A DNA stretch of 6,412 bases, taken from an uncultured Desulfarculaceae bacterium. Lineage in GTDB: Bacteria > Desulfobacterota > Desulfarculia > Desulfarculales > Desulfarculaceae. Shown here piece after piece: positions 1 to 5,778 of this stretch. Location of the stretch: NCBI GenBank assembly GCA_937908275.1, contig CALERA010000192.1:1-6412 (forward strand), given 5' to 3'. How positions within the stretch are numbered: position 1 is the stretch's first letter; each line of letters begins with the position of its first letter. A program made the position numbers and the translations under genes. The notes under the pieces are model-generated. The model was not told where the DNA came from, ran no database searches, and saw only the letters and a program-made list of their open reading frames with translations.

Positions 1-380
<380 letters not shown>

Positions 381-460
381 AATCGTAGCCGCTCCTCATA
401 AAGAGGCGCGACCTTTGTACAATTGTCGGTGGCTCGCTTTTCGTCGCCCTACTTTCCGCT

Positions 461-478
461 ATTCAGTTTTCAGAGATC
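461..478 (-). promoter_or_regulatory. boxA-like element in the rRNA leader
   Basis: The minus strand reads GATCTCTGAAAACTGAAT. It resembles the boxA antitermination signal of rrn leaders (consensus near TGCTCTTTAACA, often seen as TTCTTTGAAAACTGAA). It lies about 80 bases upstream of the 16S 5' end and just downstream of the proximal promoter, where NusB/NusE would load on the nascent RNA. The match is partial, so the call rests on position as much as on sequence. Confidence 0.4.
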
Positions 479-488
479 GATTCGAGGT

Positions 489-524
489 ATCCGTCATCCT
501 AACACTGTTCCGCTTGTCTGTCAA
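489..524 (-). promoter_or_regulatory. Proximal rrn promoter (TTGACA-17-TAGGAT)
   Basis: On the minus strand a perfect -35 hexamer TTGACA (519-524) is followed after 17 bases by TAGGAT (496-501), a 4-of-6 match to the -10 consensus. Transcription would start near 489, giving a leader of roughly 110 bases before 16S. Location, orientation and spacing are all as expected for a housekeeping-sigma rRNA promoter. No AT-rich UP element is visible immediately upstream of this copy. Confidence 0.6.
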
Positions 525-596
525 GACCCGCGGCGCACAAAATCGCGTTAGGGGCGTTTACCTTTCAAAGAATCCGCTGTGGCTTTGGTCTGCCTT

Positions 597-612
597 CCGG
601 CTTCGCAGCCGG
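597..612 (-). other. Small hairpin with GCGA tetraloop between the two rrn promoters
   Basis: The minus strand forms a perfect 6-bp stem, CCGGCT/AGCCGG, closed by GCGA, a GNRA-type tetraloop. Any transcript from the distal promoter would contain it. No U tract follows, so it is not an intrinsic terminator. It may be chance in GC-rich DNA. Confidence 0.3.
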
Positions 613-646
613 CCCCAGCAGGCCCGCCGCAGCGGCAACACGGCGA

Positions 647-701
647 AAGATACCTGAAACTTTTCCGCCCGCAAGAGCCAAAATGATTTTTTTGTAGAAT
701 T
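647..701 (-). promoter_or_regulatory. Candidate distal rrn promoter with AT-rich upstream tract
   Basis: On the minus strand TTGCGG (669-674) is followed after 16 bases by TATCTT (647-652), both 4-of-6 matches. Directly upstream, at about 680-701, is an A/T tract (AATTCTACAAAAAAATCATT) in otherwise GC-rich DNA. It sits where an UP element would contact the alpha subunit of RNA polymerase. Tandem promoters with an UP element on the distal one are typical of rRNA operons. The hexamers are weak, so the AT tract carries most of the support. Confidence 0.4.
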
Positions 702-832
702 CGCGCGCCAAGCTCGCGCAACCCCACATATGGCATGACTTTTCATCTCGGCCCCCAACATGTGGACCCCCGCCGGGCCGCTAAATCGGAGCTTGTCCCC
801 TTGTGGGGGGATTGCCCGCTTGTAAAGGCCCG

Positions 833-865
833 AAAAACAAAACCAAGCCCCCCTGGTGGTCTTGG
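833..865 (-). terminator. Possible intrinsic terminator of the marR-PNPOx-nitroreductase operon
   Basis: The minus strand has a hairpin at 865-843 (5-bp outer stem CCAAG/CTTGG, then C-G pairs interrupted by A-G mismatches). It is followed at once by TTTTGTTTTT (842-833). A stem plus U tract is the classical Rho-independent layout. It lies about 170 bases past the nitroreductase stop codon and upstream of the rrn promoters, where it would protect rRNA transcription from readthrough. The interrupted stem makes its strength uncertain. Confidence 0.5.
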
Positions 866-944
866 CCAAAAACCGGTGGCCGAGGTTCTGGCGCGCTCTT
901 TCTCACCCCCGCTGGCCGGCCGAACGCGCCCTTATAATAGTGCC

Positions 945-972
945 GGGGCCTTCTCCGACCGGAGAAGGCCCC
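945..972. repeat. Perfect 13-bp inverted repeat beyond the nitroreductase gene
   Basis: Arms GGGGCCTTCTCCG (945-957) and CGGAGAAGGCCCC (960-972) are exact complements around a 2-base centre. In the nitroreductase mRNA this would be a very stable hairpin in the 3' untranslated part, about 65 bases past the stop. Neither strand has a U tract after it, so it is not a standard intrinsic terminator. It could block 3' exonucleases or act with the weaker hairpin at 843-865. Confidence 0.75.
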
Positions 973-978
973 ACCTTT

Positions 979-994
979 CCTACCTCGAGGTAGG
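979..994. repeat. Perfect 16-bp palindrome CCTACCTCGAGGTAGG
   Basis: This sequence is identical to its reverse complement, with 8-bp arms and no spacer. It starts six bases after the 13-bp inverted repeat. A spacerless palindrome of this size suits a dimeric DNA-binding protein better than an RNA hairpin. No gene start lies beside it on either strand, so its role is unknown. Confidence 0.7.
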
Positions 995-1037
995 CATCCC
1001 GCTCGTAGCTCGGAAGCCGCTAACCTCCCGCCGGCCC

Positions 1038-1811
1038 CTACCGCACGAACCCCGCCCGCCTAGCCCAGGCCAAGGCCAGGTCCGCTGGCGGCTTTACTTT
1101 AGAATTATCGGGAGTTGGCCGCCAGGCCCGGAAGAACCAGTCAAAATAGCTCTCATAACCTTGTTCCCGCCAGGGGGTGGAGCCCAGGCCCATGCCCGGC
1201 TGATCATACTCCGCAGACATGGCCCGCAACTGGTCCTCGGTCAGGCGCTGGTAACGGTCCCGGTGCAGTAGCCCGGGCCCTAGGTAGCGCTTTTGCTTGT
1301 GATCTGGCTCGGTTCGCGGATAGCCGAACAGCACCGCGAACAGCGGCAGGCAGGCCTCGGGCGGGAGATCCAGGAGGGCCGCCATTTGCTCGGGTTCGCC
1401 CAGGCGCAGGGGCGAGTTGGTCACCATGGAATCCAGGCCCAGGGCCTTGGCCGCCACGATCGCGGTTTGGGCCGCCAAGGAGGCGTCGATGGTCGTGGTC
1501 AGCAGCTCGAACAGGCCGGGTTGGTAAGCAGCGAATCCCCGGCGGCGGGCCTCGTCGTTGATGCGGGTGAAATCTGACAGAAAAACCAGGGCCTGCGGCG
1601 CGGCATAGCCGCAGACCTCCCGCACCCGCTCGACTCCCCCCAGGCGGATGATGGAATAGCACTGCCGCGCGGAAGAGTTGGCCGCCCGCACCGCCGCGCC
1701 CAGGATGCGCTCCATGTCGTCCTCCGCCACCGCCTGGTCGGCGAAGGTACCGTGGATGGTTCGCAGGGAATGCAAGAGGTCAAGCACCATCTCTGCCTGT
1801 GGTTTCGCCAT
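1038..1811 (-). CDS. Nitroreductase-family protein (FMN-dependent oxidoreductase)
   Basis: A 257-residue protein of the nitroreductase fold. Members bind FMN, usually as homodimers, and use NAD(P)H to reduce nitroaromatics, quinones, flavins or related compounds in the cytoplasm. The N-terminal part (residues 10-57) follows the family pattern: an R-containing segment (LRTIHGTF), a helix ending GAAVRAANSSARQ, then a strand CYSIIRL for the phosphate and isoalloxazine region. DASLAAQTAIVAAKALGLDS (109-128) is the characteristic middle helix and glycine turn, followed by PLFAVLFGYPRTEPD (156-170). The long C-terminal tail from about 175 is of the kind seen in NfsA/FRP-like proteins. The start is supported by AAGGAG (1818-1823) six bases before the ATG. 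It is the last gene of the probable marR operon, 137 bases after the PNPOx-like gene. The physiological substrate cannot be told from sequence. Confidence 0.9.
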   Translation of the reverse strand: MAKPQAEMVLDLLHSLRTIHGTFADQAVAEDDMERILGAAVRAANSSARQCYSIIRLGGVERVREVCGYAAPQALVFLSDFTRINDEARRRGFAAYQPGLFELLTTTIDASLAAQTAIVAAKALGLDSMVTNSPLRLGEPEQMAALLDLPPEACLPLFAVLFGYPRTEPDHKQKRYLGPGLLHRDRYQRLTEDQLRAMSAEYDQPGMGLGSTPWREQGYESYFDWFFRAWRPTPDNSKVKPPADLALAWARRAGFVR

Positions 1812-1886
1812 GTTGTTCTCCTTGATGGGCTATCCGCGAAAGCTGCCGCCCGAGGGCGGGGGGATCGGTTTACCCCACCAAACGTG

Positions 1887-1925
1887 CGCGCGGGATTCAT
1901 CCCGCTCCGGGTTGAACCCCGCGCG
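1887..1925 (-). repeat. Imperfect inverted repeat in the PNPOx-nitroreductase gap
   Basis: Two 18-base arms (1887-1904 and 1908-1925) are complementary except at two positions around a 3-base centre. In the minus-strand mRNA one exception is a G-U wobble and the other an A-A mismatch, so the RNA stem would be strong. No U tract follows. It may be a processing or stabilising structure, or an attenuator lowering nitroreductase expression relative to the upstream genes. A second small GC hairpin (1846-1859, CCGCCC/GGGCGG) lies closer to the nitroreductase start. Confidence 0.6.
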
Positions 1926-1948
1926 TCCGCCGGCGTCTACTCAATTAC

Positions 1949-2350
1949 TTAGAAGCTGAACTCGCGGGGGGGCTGGCCGGAGAAGTCGAAGATCACCGCC
2001 TGGCCGTGCTCCAGGCAGAAGACGGCGAAGATCGGGTTGTCGGCCGAGCCGTAGATGCCCTTGATCATGGGGCGGTTGTCCATGACCCACTGCTTGATGG
2101 TCATGGAGTCGTCCAGGGTCACGCTGCCGCGCACCCGCAGGGTGGTCATGTCCGGCAGGCAGGTGGAGAACTCGATCTTGGGGTTCTTCTTGAGCTGGGC
2201 GTAGACGTCCTTGTTATTGGCGGTGACGAACCAGAGCTTGCCGTCCTGCTCCAACTGGAACTGGAAGGGGCGCACCCGGGGTTGGTCGCCGTCCACGGTG
2301 GCGATGTAGACGATGGGGTTCTTCTCCAGGATCGCGATGATCTCTTTCAT
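1949..2350 (-). CDS. Pyridoxamine 5'-phosphate oxidase-like FMN-binding protein
   Basis: A 133-residue single-domain protein with the split-barrel flavin-binding fold of the PNPOx-like superfamily. Typical features run through the whole chain: IVYIATVDGDQPRVRPFQF (13-31), the strand LWFVTANNKDVYAQLKKNP (39-57), a TLRVRGSVTL strand, and the conserved ending DNPIFAVFCLEHGQAVIFDF followed by SGQPPREFSF. Length and ending match a stand-alone small group rather than true PdxH, which is longer and makes pyridoxal phosphate. Most such small proteins have no proven substrate; they bind FMN, F420 or heme. The start is firm: AAGGAGGT (2356-2363) is five bases before the ATG. It lies 50 bases after marR, and the gap holds a copy of the palindrome found in the marR promoter, suggesting direct control by that repressor. 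Confidence 0.93.
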   Translation of the reverse strand: MKEIIAILEKNPIVYIATVDGDQPRVRPFQFQLEQDGKLWFVTANNKDVYAQLKKNPKIEFSTCLPDMTTLRVRGSVTLDDSMTIKQWVMDNRPMIKGIYGSADNPIFAVFCLEHGQAVIFDFSGQPPREFSF

Positions 2351-2368
2351 CTCGGACCTCCTTGGTTT

Positions 2369-2384
2369 GGTTCGATGTCGAACC
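2369..2384 (-). promoter_or_regulatory. Putative MarR operator O2 before the PNPOx-like gene
   Basis: GGTTCGATGTCGAACC is an inverted repeat with 7-bp arms and a 2-base centre, in the 50-base gap between marR and the PNPOx-like gene. The core TTCGATGTCGAA differs at only two of twelve positions from the core in the marR promoter. On the minus strand both sites are followed by related sequence (TCGAACCAAACC here, TCGAACTAAACT there). No good -35 hexamer is seen here (TTGGCC at a 19-base spacing is weak), so the site may govern an internal promoter or act as a roadblock. Confidence 0.6.
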
Positions 2385-2400
2385 GTAAGGCCAAAAAAAT

Positions 2401-2826
2401 TTAGCCCAGGTTATTGGCCACCTGCTCCAGGCCCCGCACCAGGGCCTCGCGCTGGTCCGGGGGCATCGCGCCCCAGGCCTTGTCTAGGAGCAGGCGGGAT
2501 ATCTCCTCGAAATCGCGGCGGAAGCGCCGGGCCTGGTCCGTGGGGGCGATCAGGCTGACGCGGCTGTCCTTTGGGTCGGGCTGGCGGGCGACGTAGCCCA
2601 GGGCCTCGAGCTTGGCGATCAGGCTGGTGAGGGTGTTCTTCTTGCGGCCAATGAGGCTGGCCAGGCGGTTCATGGGCAGGGGCCCTTGGCGGTAGAGCTG
2701 GACCAGGATGGCCCCGTGGGAGGGCGCCAGGCCGGCCGCGCCCCGGCGCTCCAGCTCGGCCACGATCAGGGCGTTGGCCCGCTCCCGCACCTGGGACGCC
2801 AGGTGTATGACCCGCTCGGTGGACAT
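2401..2826 (-). CDS. MarR-family winged-helix transcriptional regulator
   Basis: A 141-residue protein of normal MarR length. These are dimeric DNA-binding proteins, usually repressors of their own operon, released by small phenolic, lipophilic or oxidising compounds. N-terminal dimerisation helices (1-28) lead into the winged helix: APSHGAILVQL helix (34-44), LPMNRLASLIGRKKNTLTSLIAKLEALGYV (50-79, with the recognition helix about 61-75), and the wing RQPDPKDSRVSLIAPT (81-96) carrying the D-x-R signature as DSR. C-terminal helices from 97 complete the dimer interface. There is no cysteine, which argues against an OhrR-type thiol switch. No Shine-Dalgarno precedes the ATG; the -10 box ends seven bases before it, so the transcript is probably leaderless. 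It is the first gene of a candidate operon with the PNPOx-like and nitroreductase genes. Confidence 0.94.
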   Translation of the reverse strand: MSTERVIHLASQVRERANALIVAELERRGAAGLAPSHGAILVQLYRQGPLPMNRLASLIGRKKNTLTSLIAKLEALGYVARQPDPKDSRVSLIAPTDQARRFRRDFEEISRLLLDKAWGAMPPDQREALVRGLEQVANNLG

Positions 2827-2861
2827 GGGAGGAGTTTAGTTCGACGTAGAACTTTTGTCAA
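2826..2861 (-). promoter_or_regulatory. marR promoter (TTGACA-17-TAAACT), start at the ATG
   Basis: On the minus strand a perfect -35 TTGACA (2856-2861) is followed after the optimal 17 bases by TAAACT (2833-2838), a 4-of-6 -10 match. Counting the usual distance puts +1 at 2826, the A of the marR start codon. The spacer is filled by the palindrome at 2838-2853, so a bound repressor would exclude RNA polymerase. Confidence 0.65.
2838..2853 (-). promoter_or_regulatory. Putative MarR operator O1 inside the marR promoter
   Basis: AGTTCGACGTAGAACT is an inverted repeat with 5-bp perfect outer arms (AGTTC/GAACT) and core TTCGACGTAGAA. It lies between the -35 and -10 boxes of the marR promoter, the standard place for an autoregulating MarR protein. 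A second copy with the same core pattern stands before the next gene (2369-2384). Confidence 0.65.
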
Positions 2862-2881
2862 GGGGACGAGGCTGGGCGGGT

Positions 2882-4354
2882 CTATTTTCTAATCACGCCT
2901 GCCAGGCCGGCCAAGACCACCGAGGCCAGGACAAACCCGGAGAGCTGGTGAAAGTAAAAATAATAACGTTGCCAGCCGCTTATATCGACTTTATCGTAGT
3001 GATCCTTGGCCAGTTGGACCAGAGGCAGCATCATGTCCAGGCTATAGCCGAAACAGCGCCAGATGGTTTTGGGCCAGTTGGCGTCCGAGGAGGCGAAGAC
3101 CACCGCGCCCACGTAGACCAAGGCCAGTGCCCAGATCAGGCTCCGGCAATAGCGATAACCCAGGCCATAGCCGATGGTCGCACGCAGGAAGGACTGCCCC
3201 AGCCAACGCCACCCCGGCCAGCACCCTGGTTTGCGCAGGCTGGCCCGCTCGCGCTCCTTGCCGGCGTAGAGCACCGCGTTAGCCTTGTCCGGCTGGCCAG
3301 CCTCGCGAAGGACCTTCGCGCATTGCTCATATGGTTGCTGGGAATATCGTTTCTGCTTACAAAGCCAATCAACATACCATTTTGAACTACGCTCTCGCTC
3401 CTTAACATTCAAATCATCAGTTGGCCCACTCAACCCTGTGTAAGTTAGTCCATCGAATATTATTTCATCAGGCCAAGAAATCAAATCGTCTGTTATATGT
3501 TTTATTATTGCATTTCGCAAAGACAACTTCCCGCCCGCAATCCATCTTGGCGGACGATTTCTTCTAAACACCAACATAAGCTCGCCATGAATTTTGCTCC
3601 CGCGCAAGCTCAAAAACGTAAAGGCAGAATTGCCAATCTGCATATTACCAGACACTTGTGCAAATATCATTGTGATAGGCTTTAAAAAAATACCATTTCG
3701 CATGAACACCGATAAACCAACCTTTATTCTTTCCAGAATTAATTTTTTCCTAATTATTGTATAATCCAGCCAAAGATGTCCGCCAATTGTTGTCGTTATT
3801 AAATCTAATTTTCCATTAATCCATGTTGCACACAGAACCAATGATGCCGGTATAGTCATACTATTAAAAAGCAAATCTCCCGTTACAACACTCCGTGTTA
3901 TCCATATTCCAGATTGTACCTTTTTCCCTACCAAATTTACTGATTCATCAATAAAACATCCATCAATTCTAACTCGTCTCCGTGGCGTTTCCCTCCATGG
4001 CGAATAACATAAGATAACCTTTAAAAAATTTGCGGAGATCTTCCGCTTTGCCTTTTCCTCATCAGTCCATGAGGTTAAGTCATGCAATAATAATCCGTAC
4101 CCGTATTTTTTATTAAAATCAGCCGGTTCCCCTCTGCAAATTTGCTCCCAAGCCCACTTCTCGTTCTCACTCCAATCCGGATGGGGTGGAGTTCTACACG
4201 GCTCCCCGGGCAGGGCCGGGGTGCCGGGGCCGCCGTCGTACCAGGGCTTTTCTTTTTGCTTTATGATTTCGCGGCGTTTGAGACGAGCGACGGCGCTGGG
4301 ATAGCAGCGCGAGAGGCTGGAACGGCGCGGCAGGCCTTTCCCGATCGGCGGCAT
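2882..4354 (-). CDS. Membrane protein with beta-solenoid-like repeats and two C-terminal membrane helices; function unknown
   Basis: A 490-residue protein with no function I can assign. Residues about 61-125 hold a segment (WSENEKWAWEQICRGEPADF onward) that resembles the N-terminus of a family of uncharacterised bacterial membrane proteins. Residues about 126-262 are built of imperfect 20-23 residue units of the type G-x-hydrophobic-x-hydrophobic (RIDGCFI, INGKLDLITTTI, IHGELMLVF), which suggests a pentapeptide- or bactofilin-like beta-solenoid. After DEIIFDGLTYTGL (296-308) comes a helical part with PYEQCAKVLREAGQPDKANA (341-360), then membrane helices at about 404-422 and 469-488. The 45-residue link between them contains SLDMMLPLVQL (438-448). 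DNA for residues about 55-338 is AT-rich (two 60-base lines counted at 28 and 32% GC) with many ATT, ATA and AAA codons, while DNA for both ends is GC-rich (one line at 72%). The start is uncertain: a run of seven G three bases before the ATG is a poor ribosome site. A CATAAT at 4378-4383 could be a -10 box. It ends 55 bases before marR with no terminator between. Confidence 0.85.
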   Translation of the reverse strand: MPPIGKGLPRRSSLSRCYPSAVARLKRREIIKQKEKPWYDGGPGTPALPGEPCRTPPHPDWSENEKWAWEQICRGEPADFNKKYGYGLLLHDLTSWTDEEKAKRKISANFLKVILCYSPWRETPRRRVRIDGCFIDESVNLVGKKVQSGIWITRSVVTGDLLFNSMTIPASLVLCATWINGKLDLITTTIGGHLWLDYTIIRKKLILERIKVGLSVFMRNGIFLKPITMIFAQVSGNMQIGNSAFTFLSLRGSKIHGELMLVFRRNRPPRWIAGGKLSLRNAIIKHITDDLISWPDEIIFDGLTYTGLSGPTDDLNVKERERSSKWYVDWLCKQKRYSQQPYEQCAKVLREAGQPDKANAVLYAGKERERASLRKPGCWPGWRWLGQSFLRATIGYGLGYRYCRSLIWALALVYVGAVVFASSDANWPKTIWRCFGYSLDMMLPLVQLAKDHYDKVDISGWQRYYFYFHQLSGFVLASVVLAGLAGVIRK

Positions 4355-4395
4355 GTTCCCCCCCAGGAAACGGACCGATTATGTGGCGGCGGTGA

Positions 4396-4456
4396 CCCCT
4401 GGCATGGCTTTTTGCCAACGCGCGCGAAACGCGCGTGCAAAAACGCATGCCAGGGG
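4396..4456 (-). repeat. Long imperfect hairpin between tyrS and the membrane-protein gene
   Basis: A 61-base inverted repeat with three paired blocks: an 11-bp perfect outer stem (4396-4406 with 4446-4456), a 7-bp block TTTTTGC/GCAAAAA (4409-4415 with 4437-4443), and a 7-bp block of alternating C and G around a CGAAA loop (4418-4424 with 4430-4436). A 2x2 internal loop and a 2-base bulge separate the blocks. It starts 38 bases past the tyrS stop. No U tract follows on the minus strand, so it is not a standard terminator, though it may end or process the tyrS transcript, or be a copy of a dispersed palindromic repeat. Confidence 0.75.
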
Positions 4457-4494
4457 CCGGGGCCCCGCCGCGAGGCCCGGGAGCGGCCGGGCGG

Positions 4495-5736
4495 CTACTC
4501 CGGCACCACCCGGTGGTGCTTCTTCTTGCCGGCGCGCAGCCAGAGCGCCCCGTCTTCGCCGGCCTGGGCCAGGGTCAGGGGCTGGTCAAAGGCGGTGATG
4601 CGCTCCTCGCCCACGTAGGCCCCGCCCTGGGTGACCAGGCGGCGGGCCTCGGAGTTGGTGGCGCAGAGGCCGGTCTGCACCAGGAGGGTGAAGGCCGGGA
4701 TGCCGGCCTCCAACTGAGCCCGGGGCAGGCTGGTGGTGGGCACGCTGTCCACGTCCCCGCCCGGGCCGCCAAAAGCGGCGGCGGCGGCGGCGCTGGCGGC
4801 CTTGGCCTCGGCCTCGCCGTGCACGATCTTGGTGACCTCAAAGGCCAGGACCTGCTTGGCCTGGCGGATGTCCGCGCCGGTCAGCCGGGCCAGCTCGTCG
4901 ATCTCGCTGATGGGCAAGAAGGTGAAAAGCTTGAGGAAGCGGACCACGTCCTCGTCGGTGGTGTTGACCCAGTACTGGTAGAAGTCATAGACCGGGGTGC
5001 GGTCGGCGTCCAGCCAGATGGCCCCGGCGTGGGTCTTGCCCATCTTCTGGCCGGTGCTGGTGGTGATCAAGGGGAAGGTGAGGCCGTAGACCGTGACCCC
5101 CAGCATGCGGCGGGAAAGGTCCACCCCGGCCACGATGTTGCCCCACTGGTCGTTGCCACCCATCTGCAACCGGCAGCCGTAATGCTTGGCCAGGTGCATG
5201 AAGTCGTAGGCCTGCAACAGGGCGTAGTTGAACTCGATGAAGGACAGGCCCTGCTCCTGGTCCAGGCGCAGCTTGACGCTCTCGGCGGCCAGCATGCGGT
5301 TGACCGAGAAGTGGCGGCCGACGTCGCGCAGGAACTCGATGTAGTTCAGGGGGGCCAACCAATCGGCATTGTTGACCATGATCGCCCCACCCGGGCCGAA
5401 GTCCAGGAAGCGGCTGAGCTGCTCCTTGATGGCCAGGGCGTTGCTGGCCAGTTCGTCCAGGGAGAGGATCTGGCGCATCTCGGTCTTGCCCGAGGGGTCG
5501 CCGATCATGCCGGTGCCGCCGCCCACCACCGGGATGGGGCGGTGGCCGCAGCGCTGGAGGTGGACCAGGGAGAGGATCGGCACCAGGGAGCCCACGTGCA
5601 GGCTGGTGGCGGTGGGGTCGAAGCCGATATAGCCCAGGACGGTTTCCTGGGCGAAAAGCTGGGTCAGGGCCTCGGCGTCGGTGCACTGGGCCACGTAGCC
5701 GCGTTCGAAGAAATTCTGGTAGGCATTAATGGTCAT
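4495..5736 (-). CDS. tyrS: Tyrosyl-tRNA synthetase
   Basis: A full-length 413-residue class I aminoacyl-tRNA synthetase that activates tyrosine with ATP and charges tRNA-Tyr in the cytoplasm. The HIGH-type motif is HVGS (47-50) within GYIGFDPTATSLHVGSL, where Tyr36 matches the tyrosine-pocket residue of bacterial enzymes. GMIGDPSGK (76-84) carries Asp80. The substrate segment is Y171, Q175 and D178 in YALLQAYDF, followed by QMGGNDQWGNI (191-201). The KMSKS loop is KMGKT (231-235). An alanine-rich linker (about 313-322) leads towards the C-terminal S4 RNA-binding domain (about 350-410, LCATNSEARRLVTQGGAYVG). All catalytic motifs are intact. The start is supported by AAGGA (5744-5748) seven bases upstream. 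The upstream DNA lacks a T-box signature. The gene seems to stand alone, with the long hairpin at 4396-4456 after it. Confidence 0.97.
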   Translation of the reverse strand: MTINAYQNFFERGYVAQCTDAEALTQLFAQETVLGYIGFDPTATSLHVGSLVPILSLVHLQRCGHRPIPVVGGGTGMIGDPSGKTEMRQILSLDELASNALAIKEQLSRFLDFGPGGAIMVNNADWLAPLNYIEFLRDVGRHFSVNRMLAAESVKLRLDQEQGLSFIEFNYALLQAYDFMHLAKHYGCRLQMGGNDQWGNIVAGVDLSRRMLGVTVYGLTFPLITTSTGQKMGKTHAGAIWLDADRTPVYDFYQYWVNTTDEDVVRFLKLFTFLPISEIDELARLTGADIRQAKQVLAFEVTKIVHGEAEAKAASAAAAAAFGGPGGDVDSVPTTSLPRAQLEAGIPAFTLLVQTGLCATNSEARRLVTQGGAYVGEERITAFDQPLTLAQAGEDGALWLRAGKKKHHRVVPE

Positions 5737-5778
5737 GGCGCAATCCTTGGGGATGAAAGGGGTTCAGCCGTTGCCGGC

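Larger units (their letters stand above)
381..1037 (-). other. Gene-free region between the nitroreductase and 16S: rrn promoters, leader, operon 3' end
   Basis: I find no convincing protein gene here. The open frames on both strands are low-complexity, lack a Shine-Dalgarno sequence and resemble no family I know. The part nearest 16S (381 to about 489) is the rRNA leader, with a small hairpin at 390-410 (CCTC/GAGG core) directly in front of the 16S 5' end. The middle holds two candidate promoters. The part near 833-994 holds a possible terminator and two palindromes beyond the nitroreductase gene. I see nothing recognisable at 702-832. Confidence 0.7.

Noticed and set aside
910..938. Plus-strand sigma70 promoter based on the exact TATAAT at 933-938
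   Set aside because: No -35 hexamer at a suitable distance (CGCTGG at 17 bases) and no gene follows; kept only as part of an observation, not as a feature.
735..1271. 178-residue open frame on the plus strand across the 3' end of the nitroreductase
   Set aside because: No ribosome site or family resemblance; proline- and arginine-rich composition; it overlaps the hairpins and the end of a well-supported gene on the other strand.
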